From Lewinella sp. IMCC34183 (lineage in GTDB: Bacteria; Bacteroidota; Bacteroidia; Chitinophagales; Saprospiraceae), in the NCBI RefSeq assembly GCF_003390915.1, contig NZ_QMEM01000003.1, forward strand, positions 248,001-312,000: a stretch of DNA of 64,000 nt, in the 5' to 3' direction. The first letter of the stretch is position 1. Every line of letters starts with the position of its first letter. The notes beneath the pieces were generated by a model. The model saw nothing but the letters and a program-made list of their open reading frames with translations. It did no database searches and was not told where the DNA came from. Positions 56,144-64,000 of the stretch are shown here, one piece after another. The position numbers were made by a program, and so were the translations under genes.

Positions 56144-57667
56144 CTAAAAGAACCCAAGTTTGGCCTTGCTGTAGTTGATCAGCATGTTCTTCGTCTGCCG
56201 GTAGTGGTCGAGCATCATCTTGTGATTCTCGCGGCCGATACCCGACTTCTTGTAGCCGCCGAAGGGAGCGTGGGCGGGATAGTCGTGGTAGCAATTCACC
56301 CAGACGCGCCCGGCCTTGATGGCGCGGGGCAGGCGGTAGGCCTCGTGCATATCGCGGGTCCAGACGCCGGCACCGAGTCCGTAGAGCGTATCGTTGGCGA
56401 TCTCGATGGCCTCGGCCTCGTCCTTGAAGGTGGTCACGCAGAGCACCGGACCGAAGATCTCCTCCTGGAACACCCGCATCTTGTTGTTGCCCTTCAGTAC
56501 GGTGGGCTTGACGTAGAAGCCGCCGGAGAGGCTGTCCACGTGGGCGGCACCGCCCCCGGTGAGGACCTCGCAGCCCTCTTCCTTACCGATCTTGATGTAC
56601 TTCAGGATCTTCTCGTACTGGTCGTTGCTGGCCTGGGCGCCCATCATGGTGTCGGGGTCGAGGGGGTGGCCCATCTTGATGGCCTCCACGCGGTCGATGA
56701 AGCGCTCCATAAACTTGTCGTAGATCGACTCCTGTACCAGCAGGCGGCTGGGGCAGGTGCAGACCTCACCCTGGTTCAGGGCGAACATGGCGGCACCTTC
56801 GAGGCACTTGTCGAAGAAGTCGTCGTCGGCCTCCATCACGCTCTCCATGAAGACGTTGGGGCTCTTGCCGCCCAGCTCCAGGGTTACGGGAATGATGTTC
56901 TTGGAGGCGTACTGCATGATCAGCTGGCCGGTGGTCGTCTCGCCGGTGAAGGCGATCTTGTTGATGTCGGGGTGGCTGGCCAGCGGCTTACCGGCTTCGA
57001 CGCCGAATCCGTTGATGATATTCAGGACGCCGGCGGGGAGGATGTCCTCGATCAGTTCCATCAGCAGCAGGATGCCGACGGGCGTCTGCTCGGCGGGCTT
57101 CAGTACCACGCAGTTGCCGGCGGCCAGGGCGGGTGCCAGTTTCCAGGCGGCCATCAGGATGGGGAAGTTCCAGGGGATGATCTGTCCGACCACGCCCAGG
57201 GGCTCCCAGATGTTCATGCTCACCGTGTCGCTGTTCAGTTCGGCCACGCCCCCCTCCTCGGCGCGGATGACGCCGGCGAAGTAGCGGAAGTGGTCGATGG
57301 CCAGCGGCATGTCGGCGGCGCGGGTCTCGCGGATGGCCTTGCCGTTGTCCCAGGTCTCGGCGCGGGCCAGCACCTCAAGGTTCTCCTCCATGACGTTGGC
57401 GATCTTCAGCAGCAGGTTGCTGCGCTCGGTGGCGGAGGTGTTGTTCCACGACTCGGCGGCCTTCCAGGCGGCGGCGACGGCCTTGTCCACGTCCTCCTTG
57501 GTAGAGCGCGGGATGCGGGTGAAGCTGTTGCCGTCGACGGGCGATACGTTGTCGAAGTATTCGCCGTTGGTCGGGGCCACCCACTCGCCGCCGATGAAGT
57601 TCTCGTACTGCTCCTTGAATTTGGGCTTGGTCAGCGTGTTGGTGTCTTTGGTTGCGGTAGTGCTCAT
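56144..57667 (-). CDS. NAD-dependent aldehyde dehydrogenase
   Basis: The 507-residue protein has the general-base Glu264 in [11 protein letters not shown], the nucleophile Cys303 in [11 protein letters not shown], the NAD-binding [22 protein letters not shown] and FTGETTTGQ, and EEIFGPVL near residue 400. The tandem CTC and close fit to the AcoD/ExaC-type enzymes ([21 protein letters not shown]) suggest an acetaldehyde or medium-chain aldehyde dehydrogenase. The DUF779 gene is downstream and a divergent AraC-type regulator is upstream, the common layout of alcohol or aldehyde catabolism loci. The 246-base divergent gap holds repeat motifs that may be operator sites. Confidence 0.94.
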   Translation of the reverse strand: MSTTATKDTNTLTKPKFKEQYENFIGGEWVAPTNGEYFDNVSPVDGNSFTRIPRSTKEDVDKAVAAAWKAAESWNNTSATERSNLLLKIANVMEENLEVLARAETWDNGKAIRETRAADMPLAIDHFRYFAGVIRAEEGGVAELNSDTVSMNIWEPLGVVGQIIPWNFPILMAAWKLAPALAAGNCVVLKPAEQTPVGILLLMELIEDILPAGVLNIINGFGVEAGKPLASHPDINKIAFTGETTTGQLIMQYASKNIIPVTLELGGKSPNVFMESVMEADDDFFDKCLEGAAMFALNQGEVCTCPSRLLVQESIYDKFMERFIDRVEAIKMGHPLDPDTMMGAQASNDQYEKILKYIKIGKEEGCEVLTGGGAAHVDSLSGGFYVKPTVLKGNNKMRVFQEEIFGPVLCVTTFKDEAEAIEIANDTLYGLGAGVWTRDMHEAYRLPRAIKAGRVWVNCYHDYPAHAPFGGYKKSGIGRENHKMMLDHYRQTKNMLINYSKAKLGFF

Positions 57668-57794
57668 GATCGTCGTTTAGATTTTTGATGGTAAAACGGC
57701 CCGTCGCCGGGGGGGCGCGGACGCGGGTGCAGGGTCCTTTAGAAGGTTGGGCTGCTTTGGTTCTACCAATCTACCCTTCCTATATCCCAATTCG

Positions 57795-57835
57795 TTGCAC
57801 AATCCTGCATTGCACTTGTAGAATGCTACAATCCT
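57795..57835. promoter_or_regulatory. Repeat cluster in the aldehyde dehydrogenase/AraC divergent promoter
   Basis: TTGCAC occurs at 57795-57800 and 57810-57815, and ACAATCCT at 57799-57806 and 57828-57835. A perfect inverted repeat TTGTAG-AATG-CTACAA lies at 57816-57831. Direct repeats of this length and spacing suit binding by an AraC-type regulator; the sites are inferred. Confidence 0.5.
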
Positions 57836-57913
57836 CGCCATATCCGGATATCTACCCTATATTATAAGGACACAGGCCCCATAAACCCGCCATCGTTCCG
57901 TATTTTACGCACC

Positions 57914-58843
57914 ATGCTGCACACTAACAACCTTCGCCGCACCGACCTGCAGACACTCGTCGAGAACCGCACGACCTACAGCCTGGAATCGCTGGAGCTC
58001 AATCTCTTCGAGACCCACGCGGCGGCCGAGGCGGTGGAGCTGAAATTCGACCAGCCGGTACTGGCCAGCATGATCCGCGGACGCAAGATCATGCACCTGC
58101 GTGAGGACCCCGGCTTCGCCTTTCTGCCCGGGGAGTCCATCCTGCTGCCCGCCGCCGAACGCATGGTGATCGATTTCCCCGATGCCACCGAGCGGCAGCC
58201 CACGAAGTGCCTCGCCTTGGCCGTGGAGGAGGTGGAAATGGCTAACGTGGTCCGGCTGATGAACGAGCGGCGCCCCCGCGCCGACGGCACCGAATGGACG
58301 ACCACCGACTACAACTTCCACTTTACCCAGCAGCCGGCCATCACCCAGTTGCTGCAGCGGCTCGTGTTCCTCTGCGCGGAGGACCACCCCTCCAAGAACC
58401 TCTTCGTCAACATGCACCTGCGCGAATTGCTGATCCGGATCGTACAGTCCGAGTCACGTTCATTGCACCTGCGCTCCGCCGCCCAGCACGCGACGAGCCG
58501 CCCGATGGCCGCCGTGATCACCTACGTTCGCAACCACCTCGACGAAAAGCTGACGGTGGCCCAGCTCAGCCGCATCGCCTGCATGAGCGAGTCGGGCTTC
58601 TACCGGGCCTTCCGCAACGAGCTCGACTGCACCCCCGTGGAGTTCATCAACCAGGAGCGGCTGAAGCTGGCCGCCAGCCTACTGCTCGACCGGGGCCGCA
58701 GTATCCGGGACGTGGCCCTGCGCTGCGGCTTCAACAGCGTGAGCTACTTCACGCGCGCCTTCGGCGAGTACTATGGGAGCAGTCCGGGCGCGTACCAGGA
58801 GGAGCAGGTGGTCCTCAGCGTTCCCAGTATGCGCGATAGGTAG
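57914..58843 (+). CDS. AraC family regulator divergent from the aldehyde dehydrogenase
   Basis: The 309-residue protein has an N-terminal cupin-like effector domain (about 15-180, with FLPGESILLPAAERMVIDF) of the AraC_N type. A C-terminal double helix-turn-helix (about 200-300) carries LTVAQLSRIACMSESGFYRAFRNELDCTPVEFINQERLKLAA and SIRDVALRCGFNSVSYFTRAFGEYYGSSPGAYQ. It is divergent from the aldehyde dehydrogenase and probably activates it on an aldehyde or alcohol signal. A TATTTTAC element ends 5 bases before the ATG, possibly a weak leaderless promoter. The last 29 bases overlap the convergent DUF6155 gene. Confidence 0.92.
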   Translation: MLHTNNLRRTDLQTLVENRTTYSLESLELNLFETHAAAEAVELKFDQPVLASMIRGRKIMHLREDPGFAFLPGESILLPAAERMVIDFPDATERQPTKCLALAVEEVEMANVVRLMNERRPRADGTEWTTTDYNFHFTQQPAITQLLQRLVFLCAEDHPSKNLFVNMHLRELLIRIVQSESRSLHLRSAAQHATSRPMAAVITYVRNHLDEKLTVAQLSRIACMSESGFYRAFRNELDCTPVEFINQERLKLAASLLLDRGRSIRDVALRCGFNSVSYFTRAFGEYYGSSPGAYQEEQVVLSVPSMRDR

Positions 58844-59324
58844 GGAAAAAGCTGTACCGCCGGTCGCGCCGCTGCCCCTCGAAGAGCTCCGTCAGCTGCC
58901 GGGCCCCGTCGGCGAAGGTTTCGAGGAGCACCTCACGTTCCGCCATGGCGCAGGCTTCTTCGAAGGCCTTCACGGTGCTGTCGTGGTAGGCATCGCTGTC
59001 GACGCGCATCGCGTTGATGTACTCGGCCATCAGCTCGGCGCGGTAGAAGTGGAGCTCGACCAGGTCCTTCGGGTGGATGGATACCTCCGCGAATTTCTTA
59101 ATGATCTTCCGCGACTGCGACCGACCCCGCTTCCCCCGTCCCCGGGCGGGGAAGAAGGACTTGCGCAGGGCGGCCTTATACTTGTCGACCACCTTTTTGG
59201 CATCGCCGAGCTCCATCTGGTAGTACTCCCGCAGCACTGGGAAGCGGGCGTAAAGGCGTTGCAGTTCCTCGCGGAGCTCCTCTTCGGTGAGGCTGGAGAG
59301 TAATTTGTTGAAATCTCGCTTCAT
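58815..59324 (-). CDS. DUF6155-like protein
   Basis: The 169-residue basic, helical protein begins MKRDFNKLLSSLTEEELREELQRLYARFPVLREYYQMEL and continues with VVDKYKAALRKSFFPARG and KDLVELHFYRAELMAEYINAM. This order of helices matches what I know as DUF6155, a family of unknown function. The identification is from pattern memory, so it is less sure than others. No catalytic motif is visible. It converges on the AraC-type gene with an overlap of 29 bases and is divergent from the DUF1905 gene. Confidence 0.65.
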   Translation of the reverse strand: MKRDFNKLLSSLTEEELREELQRLYARFPVLREYYQMELGDAKKVVDKYKAALRKSFFPARGRGKRGRSQSRKIIKKFAEVSIHPKDLVELHFYRAELMAEYINAMRVDSDAYHDSTVKAFEEACAMAEREVLLETFADGARQLTELFEGQRRDRRYSFFPTYRAYWER

Positions 59325-59418
59325 GGGTGGGCCGCAAAGTACTGCCGGCCCGCGGAATCGTTGGTGGGGGGGGCTCCAATGTTACCCCAATGTTAAATTT
59401 GGCGAACTGGTCCGACAA

Positions 59419-59490
59419 GCTACTGGACCGGCCACTAGTGGCCGGTCCAGTAGCCGCCGGTGGGCTAGTCGCCGGTCCAGTAGTCGCCGG
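59419..59490. repeat. 36-base perfect palindrome followed by 20-base direct repeats
   Basis: Bases 59419-59454 form a perfect palindrome (GCTACTGGACCGGCCACT, then its reverse complement). Its right arm begins a direct repeat, GCCGGTCCAGTAGCCGCCGG at 59441-59460, repeated with one change at 59471-59490. The element lies in the 227-base gap between divergent genes and upstream of the DUF1905 start. Confidence 0.75.
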
Positions 59491-59551
59491 CGAGGGGAAG
59501 GCGACGAGAGGCGAAGTAGAAAATCCCGATCTTGGTAAAACAGTAAGAAGC

Positions 59552-60082
59552 ATGACCACCCTCACCGTACCCCTGACCGAGGCCGAGCAAGGCACCTCCT
59601 ACGCGGGAGTGTACCACACGGTATTCCTCATCCCCCGAACGGCGGTGGCGGAACTACTGGAACGCGAACACAACGCTACCCGCATCATCTGCCGGATCAA
59701 CGGAGCGGGCGAGGTACACGGCGGCCTGATGAACGATGGCCGGGGCGACTTTTTCCTCACCGTCAGCAAGGAAGTACGGAAGCAGTTCGGACTCGACGTC
59801 GGCGACCAGGTAACGCTCGAACTGCGGCCCGACGACAGCGACTACGGGATGGCGGTTCCCGCCGAAGTCACGGAACTCTGGGACCTCGACCCCGAAGCCC
59901 GCGCCGTTTTCCACCAGCTTACACCCGGACACCAGCGCAACCTGCTGTACCAGATCGACAAGCTCAAGCGGCCCGACTCCCGCGCGAAGAAGTGCGTGCA
60001 GATCCACGACTACCTCAAACATGTAAACGGCAAGCTCGACTACCGTGAGCTAAATGCCTGGATCAAGGCCGATAACCGGTAA
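59552..60082 (+). CDS. DUF1905 and YdeI/OmpD-associated domain protein
   Basis: The ATG at 59552 (MTTLTVPLTEAEQGTSYAGV) is the likely start; the longer frame passes through the palindromic repeat. Residues about 15-95 form a DUF1905 domain (VFLIPRTAVAELLE, RIICRINGAGEVHGGLMND, FFLTVSKEVRKQFGLDVGDQVTLEL). Residues about 105-175 match the YdeI/OmpD-associated domain (ELWDLDPEARAVFHQLTPGHQRNLLYQIDKLKRPDSRAKK). Such two-domain proteins are common in Bacteroidota and named for bacteriocin protection, but the function is not established. The protein is 176 residues and soluble. Confidence 0.85.
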   Translation: MTTLTVPLTEAEQGTSYAGVYHTVFLIPRTAVAELLEREHNATRIICRINGAGEVHGGLMNDGRGDFFLTVSKEVRKQFGLDVGDQVTLELRPDDSDYGMAVPAEVTELWDLDPEARAVFHQLTPGHQRNLLYQIDKLKRPDSRAKKCVQIHDYLKHVNGKLDYRELNAWIKADNR

Positions 60083-60167
60083 CCGGACCCGCCCCGCCGC
60101 CGGAAAATTTCCCGGCACCTGCGGCCCCGCCCGCCACGGCCGCTTATCTTGGTTGCAAATCGAGACT

Positions 60168-63100
60168 ATGAAATCACTCACTACCCTGCTTGTCTTCCTG
60201 TTCCTACCGCTGCTGGCCCCTGCCCAGGGGGTGCAGGACACTACCCGCAGCGAGCGCTACAAAAGCCTGGAGTTTCGCAACATCGGTCCCTTCCGCGGCG
60301 GACGCAGCAACACCGTCACCGGCGTGCCCGGCCACCCGCTGCGCTACTACTTCGGCGGCGTGGGCGGCGGCATCTTCCGTAGCGACGACGCCGGAAATAC
60401 CTGGCGAAACATCTCCGACGGACAGCTGAATACGGGATCCATCGGTGCCCTCACCGTAGCCCCCTCCGACCCCAACGTGATCTATGCCGGCACGGGCGAG
60501 CACGCCGTACGGGGCGTAATGACCTCGGCCGGCGACGGCGTCTACCGCAGCAACGACGCGGGCGACACCTGGGAGCACCTCGGCCTGGAAGGCAGCCGCC
60601 ATATTTCTGAGATCATCGTACACCCCAGCGATCCGGACCACGTCTACGTAGCCGTGCAGGGGGCCGTCCACGGCGACAGCGAGGACCGCGGCATCTACCG
60701 CAGCACGGATGGTGGCCAAAACTGGGAGAAAGTATTCTACGTCGATGCCACCACCGGCGCGGCCGACCTCAGCATGGACCCCAGCAATCCGCGCGTGCTC
60801 TACGCCGGTATGTGGGACCACCTCCGCTACCCCTGGACCGTCCGCAGCGGCGGCCCCGGCAGCGGCATCTTCAAGACCACCGACGGTGGCACTACCTGGA
60901 AGCCGCTTACCGAAGGCCTGCCCGATACCCTCGGTAAGGTGGCCGTCTCGGTCAGCCCGGCCCAACCGGAGCGCGTCTACGCCAATATCGAAGCGGCCGG
61001 CGACACCGGCGGCGTCTACCGTAGCGACGACGGCGGCAAGACCTGGAAGCAGACCAGCAAGGACCGAATCACCGTAGCCCGCGCCTGGTACTACATCGAG
61101 ATCTTCGCCGATCCGGTCAACCCGAATGAAGTATACGTGCTGAACGCGCCCGTGCTGCGCTCCATCGACGGCGGTGCCAGCTTCTCGACCATCGCCGTCA
61201 ACCACGGCGACCAGCACGACCTCTGGATCAACCCGGACAACCCCGACAACATGATCCTCGGCAACGACGGCGGCGCGGCGATCACCTTCGACGGTGGCCA
61301 AAGCTGGAGCAGCCAGGACAACCAGCCTACGGCACAGTTCTACCGCGTGATCACCGACAACCAGGTCCCCTACCGGATCTATGGCGGCCAGCAGGACAAC
61401 AGCGCCGTCGACATCGTCTCCCGTACCCGCGGCGGCGGCATCACCACCTCCGACTGGCACCCCACGGCCGGCGGCGAGAGCGCCTTCCTGGCCTTCGACC
61501 CGGAAGACCCCCGCTACGTGATGGGCGGCAGCTACCAGGGTAATATCTCGGTCTACGACAACCAGACGGGCACCGAGGTCGACGTGATGGCCACGCCGGT
61601 CGCGGGCCTCGCCACCCCACCTTCGGAAATGAAGTACCGCTTCAATTGGAACGCGCCGATCGTAGCGCAACCGCAGGACCCCAGCGTGATCTACCACGGC
61701 GGCAATAAGGTGCTGAAGACGACGGATAGGGGCCGCAGCTGGACGGAGATCAGCCCCGACCTGACCCGCAACGACACCAGCAAGCTGGTCGACGGCGGCA
61801 TGCCCTTCACCAACGAGGGCGCCGGCGGGGAGATTTATGGTACGATCACTTACATGACGGCCAGCCCCCACCAGGCCGGTGAACTCTGGGTAGGCACCGA
61901 CGACGGCCGCGTGTGGGTGACCCGCAACGAAGGCGGCGACTGGCAGGAGATCACGCCCGCCAATATGGGCGAGCACCAGGTGAACGCCATCGAGGTGTCG
62001 CCTACCCGTCCCGGTACCGCGTACCTGGCGGTGACCAACTACAAATTTGACGACTTCACCCCGGAAGCCTACAAGACCACCGACTACGGCTCCAGCTGGA
62101 CACGCATCGATGCGGGCTTCGGTCCCGAGGAGTTCGTGCGCGTCATCCGTGAGGACCCCGAGCGGCCCGAGCTGCTCTACGGCGGCAGCGAGCGCGGCCT
62201 CTACCTATCCTTCGACGGCGGCAAAAGCTGGGAAAAGCCGAAGATGAACCTCCCCGACGCGCCGATCCTCGACCTCGTGGTACACGATAACGACCTGATC
62301 GTAGCTACTTCCGGCCGCGCCTTCTGGGTGCTCGACGACCTCGGAGCACTCCAGCAACTGGGCAGCGAGATGCCGGAATCCCTCGCTATCGTAGAACCCA
62401 AACCGACCTACCGCTACACCCTGAGCTCGGGAGGTGGCATGGAGCAGGGAGATGGGGAGAACGCAGCGGCCGGTCTCATCGTAGACTACTACCTGCCGGA
62501 AGCCCTGGACAGCGCGGCACTTACGCTCGACATTCTCGACGGTACCGGCGAAGTGATCCGCAGCTACAGCAGCCAGCCCGCGAAAGCGAAAAGCTGGCCG
62601 GGCGGCCCACCCGCGCCCGCCGCCCTGCCGGCCGAGGAAGGCCTCAACCGCTTCAACTGGGACCTGCGCCGTGCTACCCTGCCCGCCGTCGACGGCGTCT
62701 TCGTCCTCGGCGACTACCGTGGGGGCCTCGTCGCGCCCGGGACCTACACCCTGCGGCTCGCTACCCCAATGGACACGGTGACTACCCAGGCCGATATTCT
62801 CGCCGATCCGAACATTGATGCCACATCAGCCGAGTACACCGCCCAGGCCGATCTGATGCGGGGCGCCGAAAACGTCGCCCGCGACATCCACGAGTCCGTT
62901 AACCGCATGCGCCACGTGCGCGACCAAGTGCAGGCCCTCAATACCAATCTGACCGATATGCCCGGCACCGACGACCTGGTCGCGAAGGGCAAAGACATCG
63001 TCGCCCGCATCACCGAATGGGAGAACAACCTGATCCAGCCCGATCAGAAAACCTTCCAGGACGTGGTCAACTTCCCGAACCGCCTGAGCGCGGAACTGAT

Positions 63101-63311
63101 GAGCCTGAAGAGCCGCGTAGACGGACCGGTACCCGTTGTCACCCGGGGAGCCCGCGAACGACTGGCGGAACTGCGGCAGGACTGGGAGAACTACCAGGGC
63201 ATCCTCGACCGCATCATTGCCGAGGACGTAGCCGGCTTCAACGCCACTCACCGCGAACTGGACCTGCCGGCGCTGATCGTGCCGGGAAGCGAGCCGCAGA
63301 GCCGGCGGTAA
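60168..63311 (+). CDS. Secreted VPS10/sortilin-type beta-propeller protein
   Basis: The ATG at 60168 gives a signal peptide (MKSLTTLLVFLFLPLLAPAQ). About 700 residues hold many BNR/Asp-box motifs (RSDDAGNTWRNIS, RSNDAGDTWEHL, RSTDGGQNWEKVF, KTTDGGTTWKPL, RSDDGGKTWKQT, KTTDRGRSWTEI, KTTDYGSSWTRI, LSFDGGKSWEKP), as in the VPS10/sortilin or glycosyl-hydrolase-like propellers of Bacteroidota. The C-terminal third (850-1047) is helical (RMRHVRDQVQALNTNL, RLAELRQDWENYQGIL). These proteins are thought to bind or process surface material; no catalytic residues are certain. A TATCTTGG element lies at 60145-60152. The 1047-residue length is usual for the type. Confidence 0.88.
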   Translation: MKSLTTLLVFLFLPLLAPAQGVQDTTRSERYKSLEFRNIGPFRGGRSNTVTGVPGHPLRYYFGGVGGGIFRSDDAGNTWRNISDGQLNTGSIGALTVAPSDPNVIYAGTGEHAVRGVMTSAGDGVYRSNDAGDTWEHLGLEGSRHISEIIVHPSDPDHVYVAVQGAVHGDSEDRGIYRSTDGGQNWEKVFYVDATTGAADLSMDPSNPRVLYAGMWDHLRYPWTVRSGGPGSGIFKTTDGGTTWKPLTEGLPDTLGKVAVSVSPAQPERVYANIEAAGDTGGVYRSDDGGKTWKQTSKDRITVARAWYYIEIFADPVNPNEVYVLNAPVLRSIDGGASFSTIAVNHGDQHDLWINPDNPDNMILGNDGGAAITFDGGQSWSSQDNQPTAQFYRVITDNQVPYRIYGGQQDNSAVDIVSRTRGGGITTSDWHPTAGGESAFLAFDPEDPRYVMGGSYQGNISVYDNQTGTEVDVMATPVAGLATPPSEMKYRFNWNAPIVAQPQDPSVIYHGGNKVLKTTDRGRSWTEISPDLTRNDTSKLVDGGMPFTNEGAGGEIYGTITYMTASPHQAGELWVGTDDGRVWVTRNEGGDWQEITPANMGEHQVNAIEVSPTRPGTAYLAVTNYKFDDFTPEAYKTTDYGSSWTRIDAGFGPEEFVRVIREDPERPELLYGGSERGLYLSFDGGKSWEKPKMNLPDAPILDLVVHDNDLIVATSGRAFWVLDDLGALQQLGSEMPESLAIVEPKPTYRYTLSSGGGMEQGDGENAAAGLIVDYYLPEALDSAALTLDILDGTGEVIRSYSSQPAKAKSWPGGPPAPAALPAEEGLNRFNWDLRRATLPAVDGVFVLGDYRGGLVAPGTYTLRLATPMDTVTTQADILADPNIDATSAEYTAQADLMRGAENVARDIHESVNRMRHVRDQVQALNTNLTDMPGTDDLVAKGKDIVARITEWENNLIQPDQKTFQDVVNFPNRLSAELMSLKSRVDGPVPVVTRGARERLAELRQDWENYQGILDRIIAEDVAGFNATHRELDLPALIVPGSEPQSRR

Positions 63312-63318
63312 GGCGCCC

Positions 63319-64000
63319 TTAGCCCGCGATCCACGCATCCACCTGGTCCTCCAGGACCGCCAGCGGCAGACAGCCGCCCTGGAGGACCAGGTCGTGGAAT
63401 GCCTTGACGTCGAAATCGTCGCCCATCTCCTCCTCGGCGCGGGCGCGCAGCTCCCGGATCTTCAGTTGTCCGACCTTGTAGCTGAGGGCCTGACCGGGGA
63501 TGGCCATATACCGCTCGATTTCGGCGACGATGCTGGCCTCGCTTTCGGCTTCGTTGTCAAGGCTATACTGTATTGCTTTTTCGCGGCTCCAGCCCTTGCT
63601 GTGGATGCCGGTATCGACGACCAGGCGGATGGCCCGGTGCATCTCCGCGCTGAGCATGCCGAAGTACTGGTACGGGTCTTCGTACAGCCCCAGTTCCTTG
63701 CCCAGGCTCTCGCAGTACAGGGCCCAGCCTTCGCCGTAGGCGCTATACCACAGGTTACGGCGGAAGGCGGGCAGGTCTTCGTTCTCCTGCGTGAGACTGA
63801 TCTGGTAGTGGTGACCGGGGATGGCCTCGTGCAGGAAAAGATCCTCGTCGCTGAATGTGTTGTAGGCCGCCACGTCGGGGATCGGTACGTAGAAGATACC
63901 GGGGCGGCTGCCGTCCTGGCTACCGGGGTTGTACTCGGCCGAGGCGCTGGCTTCGCGGAAGGCCTCGGTACGCCGGACTTCGAAGGGGGTTTTCGGTACG
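63319..64000 (-). CDS. DUF885 family zinc peptidase-like protein, 5' partial
   Basis: The frame continues to the right edge (VPKTPFEVRRTEAFREASASAEYNPGSQDGSRPGIFYV...), so only the C-terminal part is present. The zinc motif HEAIPGHHYQ, then YGEGWALYCESLGKELGLYEDPYQYFGMLSAEMHRAIRLVVDTGIHSKGW, is the DUF885 signature. This is a gluzincin-like fold with His-Glu-x-x-x-x-His-His ligands and a downstream Glu. Such enzymes are probable secreted or periplasmic carboxy- or dipeptidases. The C-terminus IAG is close to the end of the propeller gene, which converges on it. The missing start cannot be judged. Confidence 0.92.
   Translation of the reverse strand, partial: VPKTPFEVRRTEAFREASASAEYNPGSQDGSRPGIFYVPIPDVAAYNTFSDEDLFLHEAIPGHHYQISLTQENEDLPAFRRNLWYSAYGEGWALYCESLGKELGLYEDPYQYFGMLSAEMHRAIRLVVDTGIHSKGWSREKAIQYSLDNEAESEASIVAEIERYMAIPGQALSYKVGQLKIRELRARAEEEMGDDFDVKAFHDLVLQGGCLPLAVLEDQVDAWIAG

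Noticed and set aside
60204-61976. 590-codon antisense frame opposite the VPS10-type gene
   Set aside because: Shadow of Asp-box repeats; no signal or motif of its own.
1-64000. tRNA, rRNA, insertion sequence, integrase or prophage genes
   Set aside because: None was seen on reading the sequence; no transposase or integrase motifs appear in any frame.

Overview
The window looks like chromosome from a GC-rich member of the Bacteroidota, most likely a marine Saprospirales/Lewinella-type bacterium. The evidence is indirect: promoters of the Bacteroidota type (TAnnTTTG), few Shine-Dalgarno sequences, a secreted FG-GAP protein with a C-terminal sorting domain of the type IX secretion kind, a bacterial DPP IV, a VPS10-type beta-propeller and many Bacteroidota-typical conserved proteins. 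The genus is inference; no rRNA or tRNA gene is visible.

Layout. (1) 1-7.1 kb is a more AT-rich defence or accessory island: a DUF3883 protein cut by the left edge, an Mrr-type nuclease, a PD-(D/E)XK nuclease, a Fic protein, and a type I methyltransferase (HsdM) without HsdS or HsdR but coupled to a small unknown protein. (2) 7.2-12.8 kb carries a GH3 lipoprotein, a bestrophin-like channel, an aspartoacylase-type hydrolase, a DUF2809 protein and a SET-domain protein. (3) 12.9-23.5 kb is a respiration and sulfur block: two paralogous Crp/Fnr regulators, cytochrome bd oxidase, a TlpA-like thioredoxin, a persulfide dioxygenase-rhodanese/YeeE/YedE operon, DUF202 and DUF3124 proteins, and two tandem candidate small RNAs. 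Three palindromes (consensus GTGATCnnGATCAC) sit about 41 bases upstream of four predicted transcription starts, so one regulator family probably ties the sRNAs and the sulfur operon together. A large non-coding repeat array (17.6-18.9 kb) lies inside this block. (4) 23.7-48.6 kb is mostly housekeeping: DPP IV, an oxidoreductase, a phosphatase, cystathionine beta-synthase, folP, tesB, an ABC-F ATPase, cmk, an NhaC-type antiporter, a GT39 glycosyltransferase, a methyltransferase with rsgA, and OsmC. (5) 48.9-64 kb has a PIF1-like helicase, ileS behind a candidate Ile-rich leader-peptide attenuator, an FMN reductase, an aldehyde dehydrogenase/DUF779 pair with a divergent AraC regulator, a DUF1905/YdeI protein, a large propeller protein and a DUF885 protein cut by the right edge.

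The most interesting signals are regulatory: the ileS leader (51.71-51.87 kb), the duplicated Crp/Fnr-controlled sRNA genes (12.98-13.36 kb), a recurrent promoter geometry implying leaderless mRNAs, and 26-base tandem hairpin repeats at four intergenic sites whose stems vary in sequence but stay paired.
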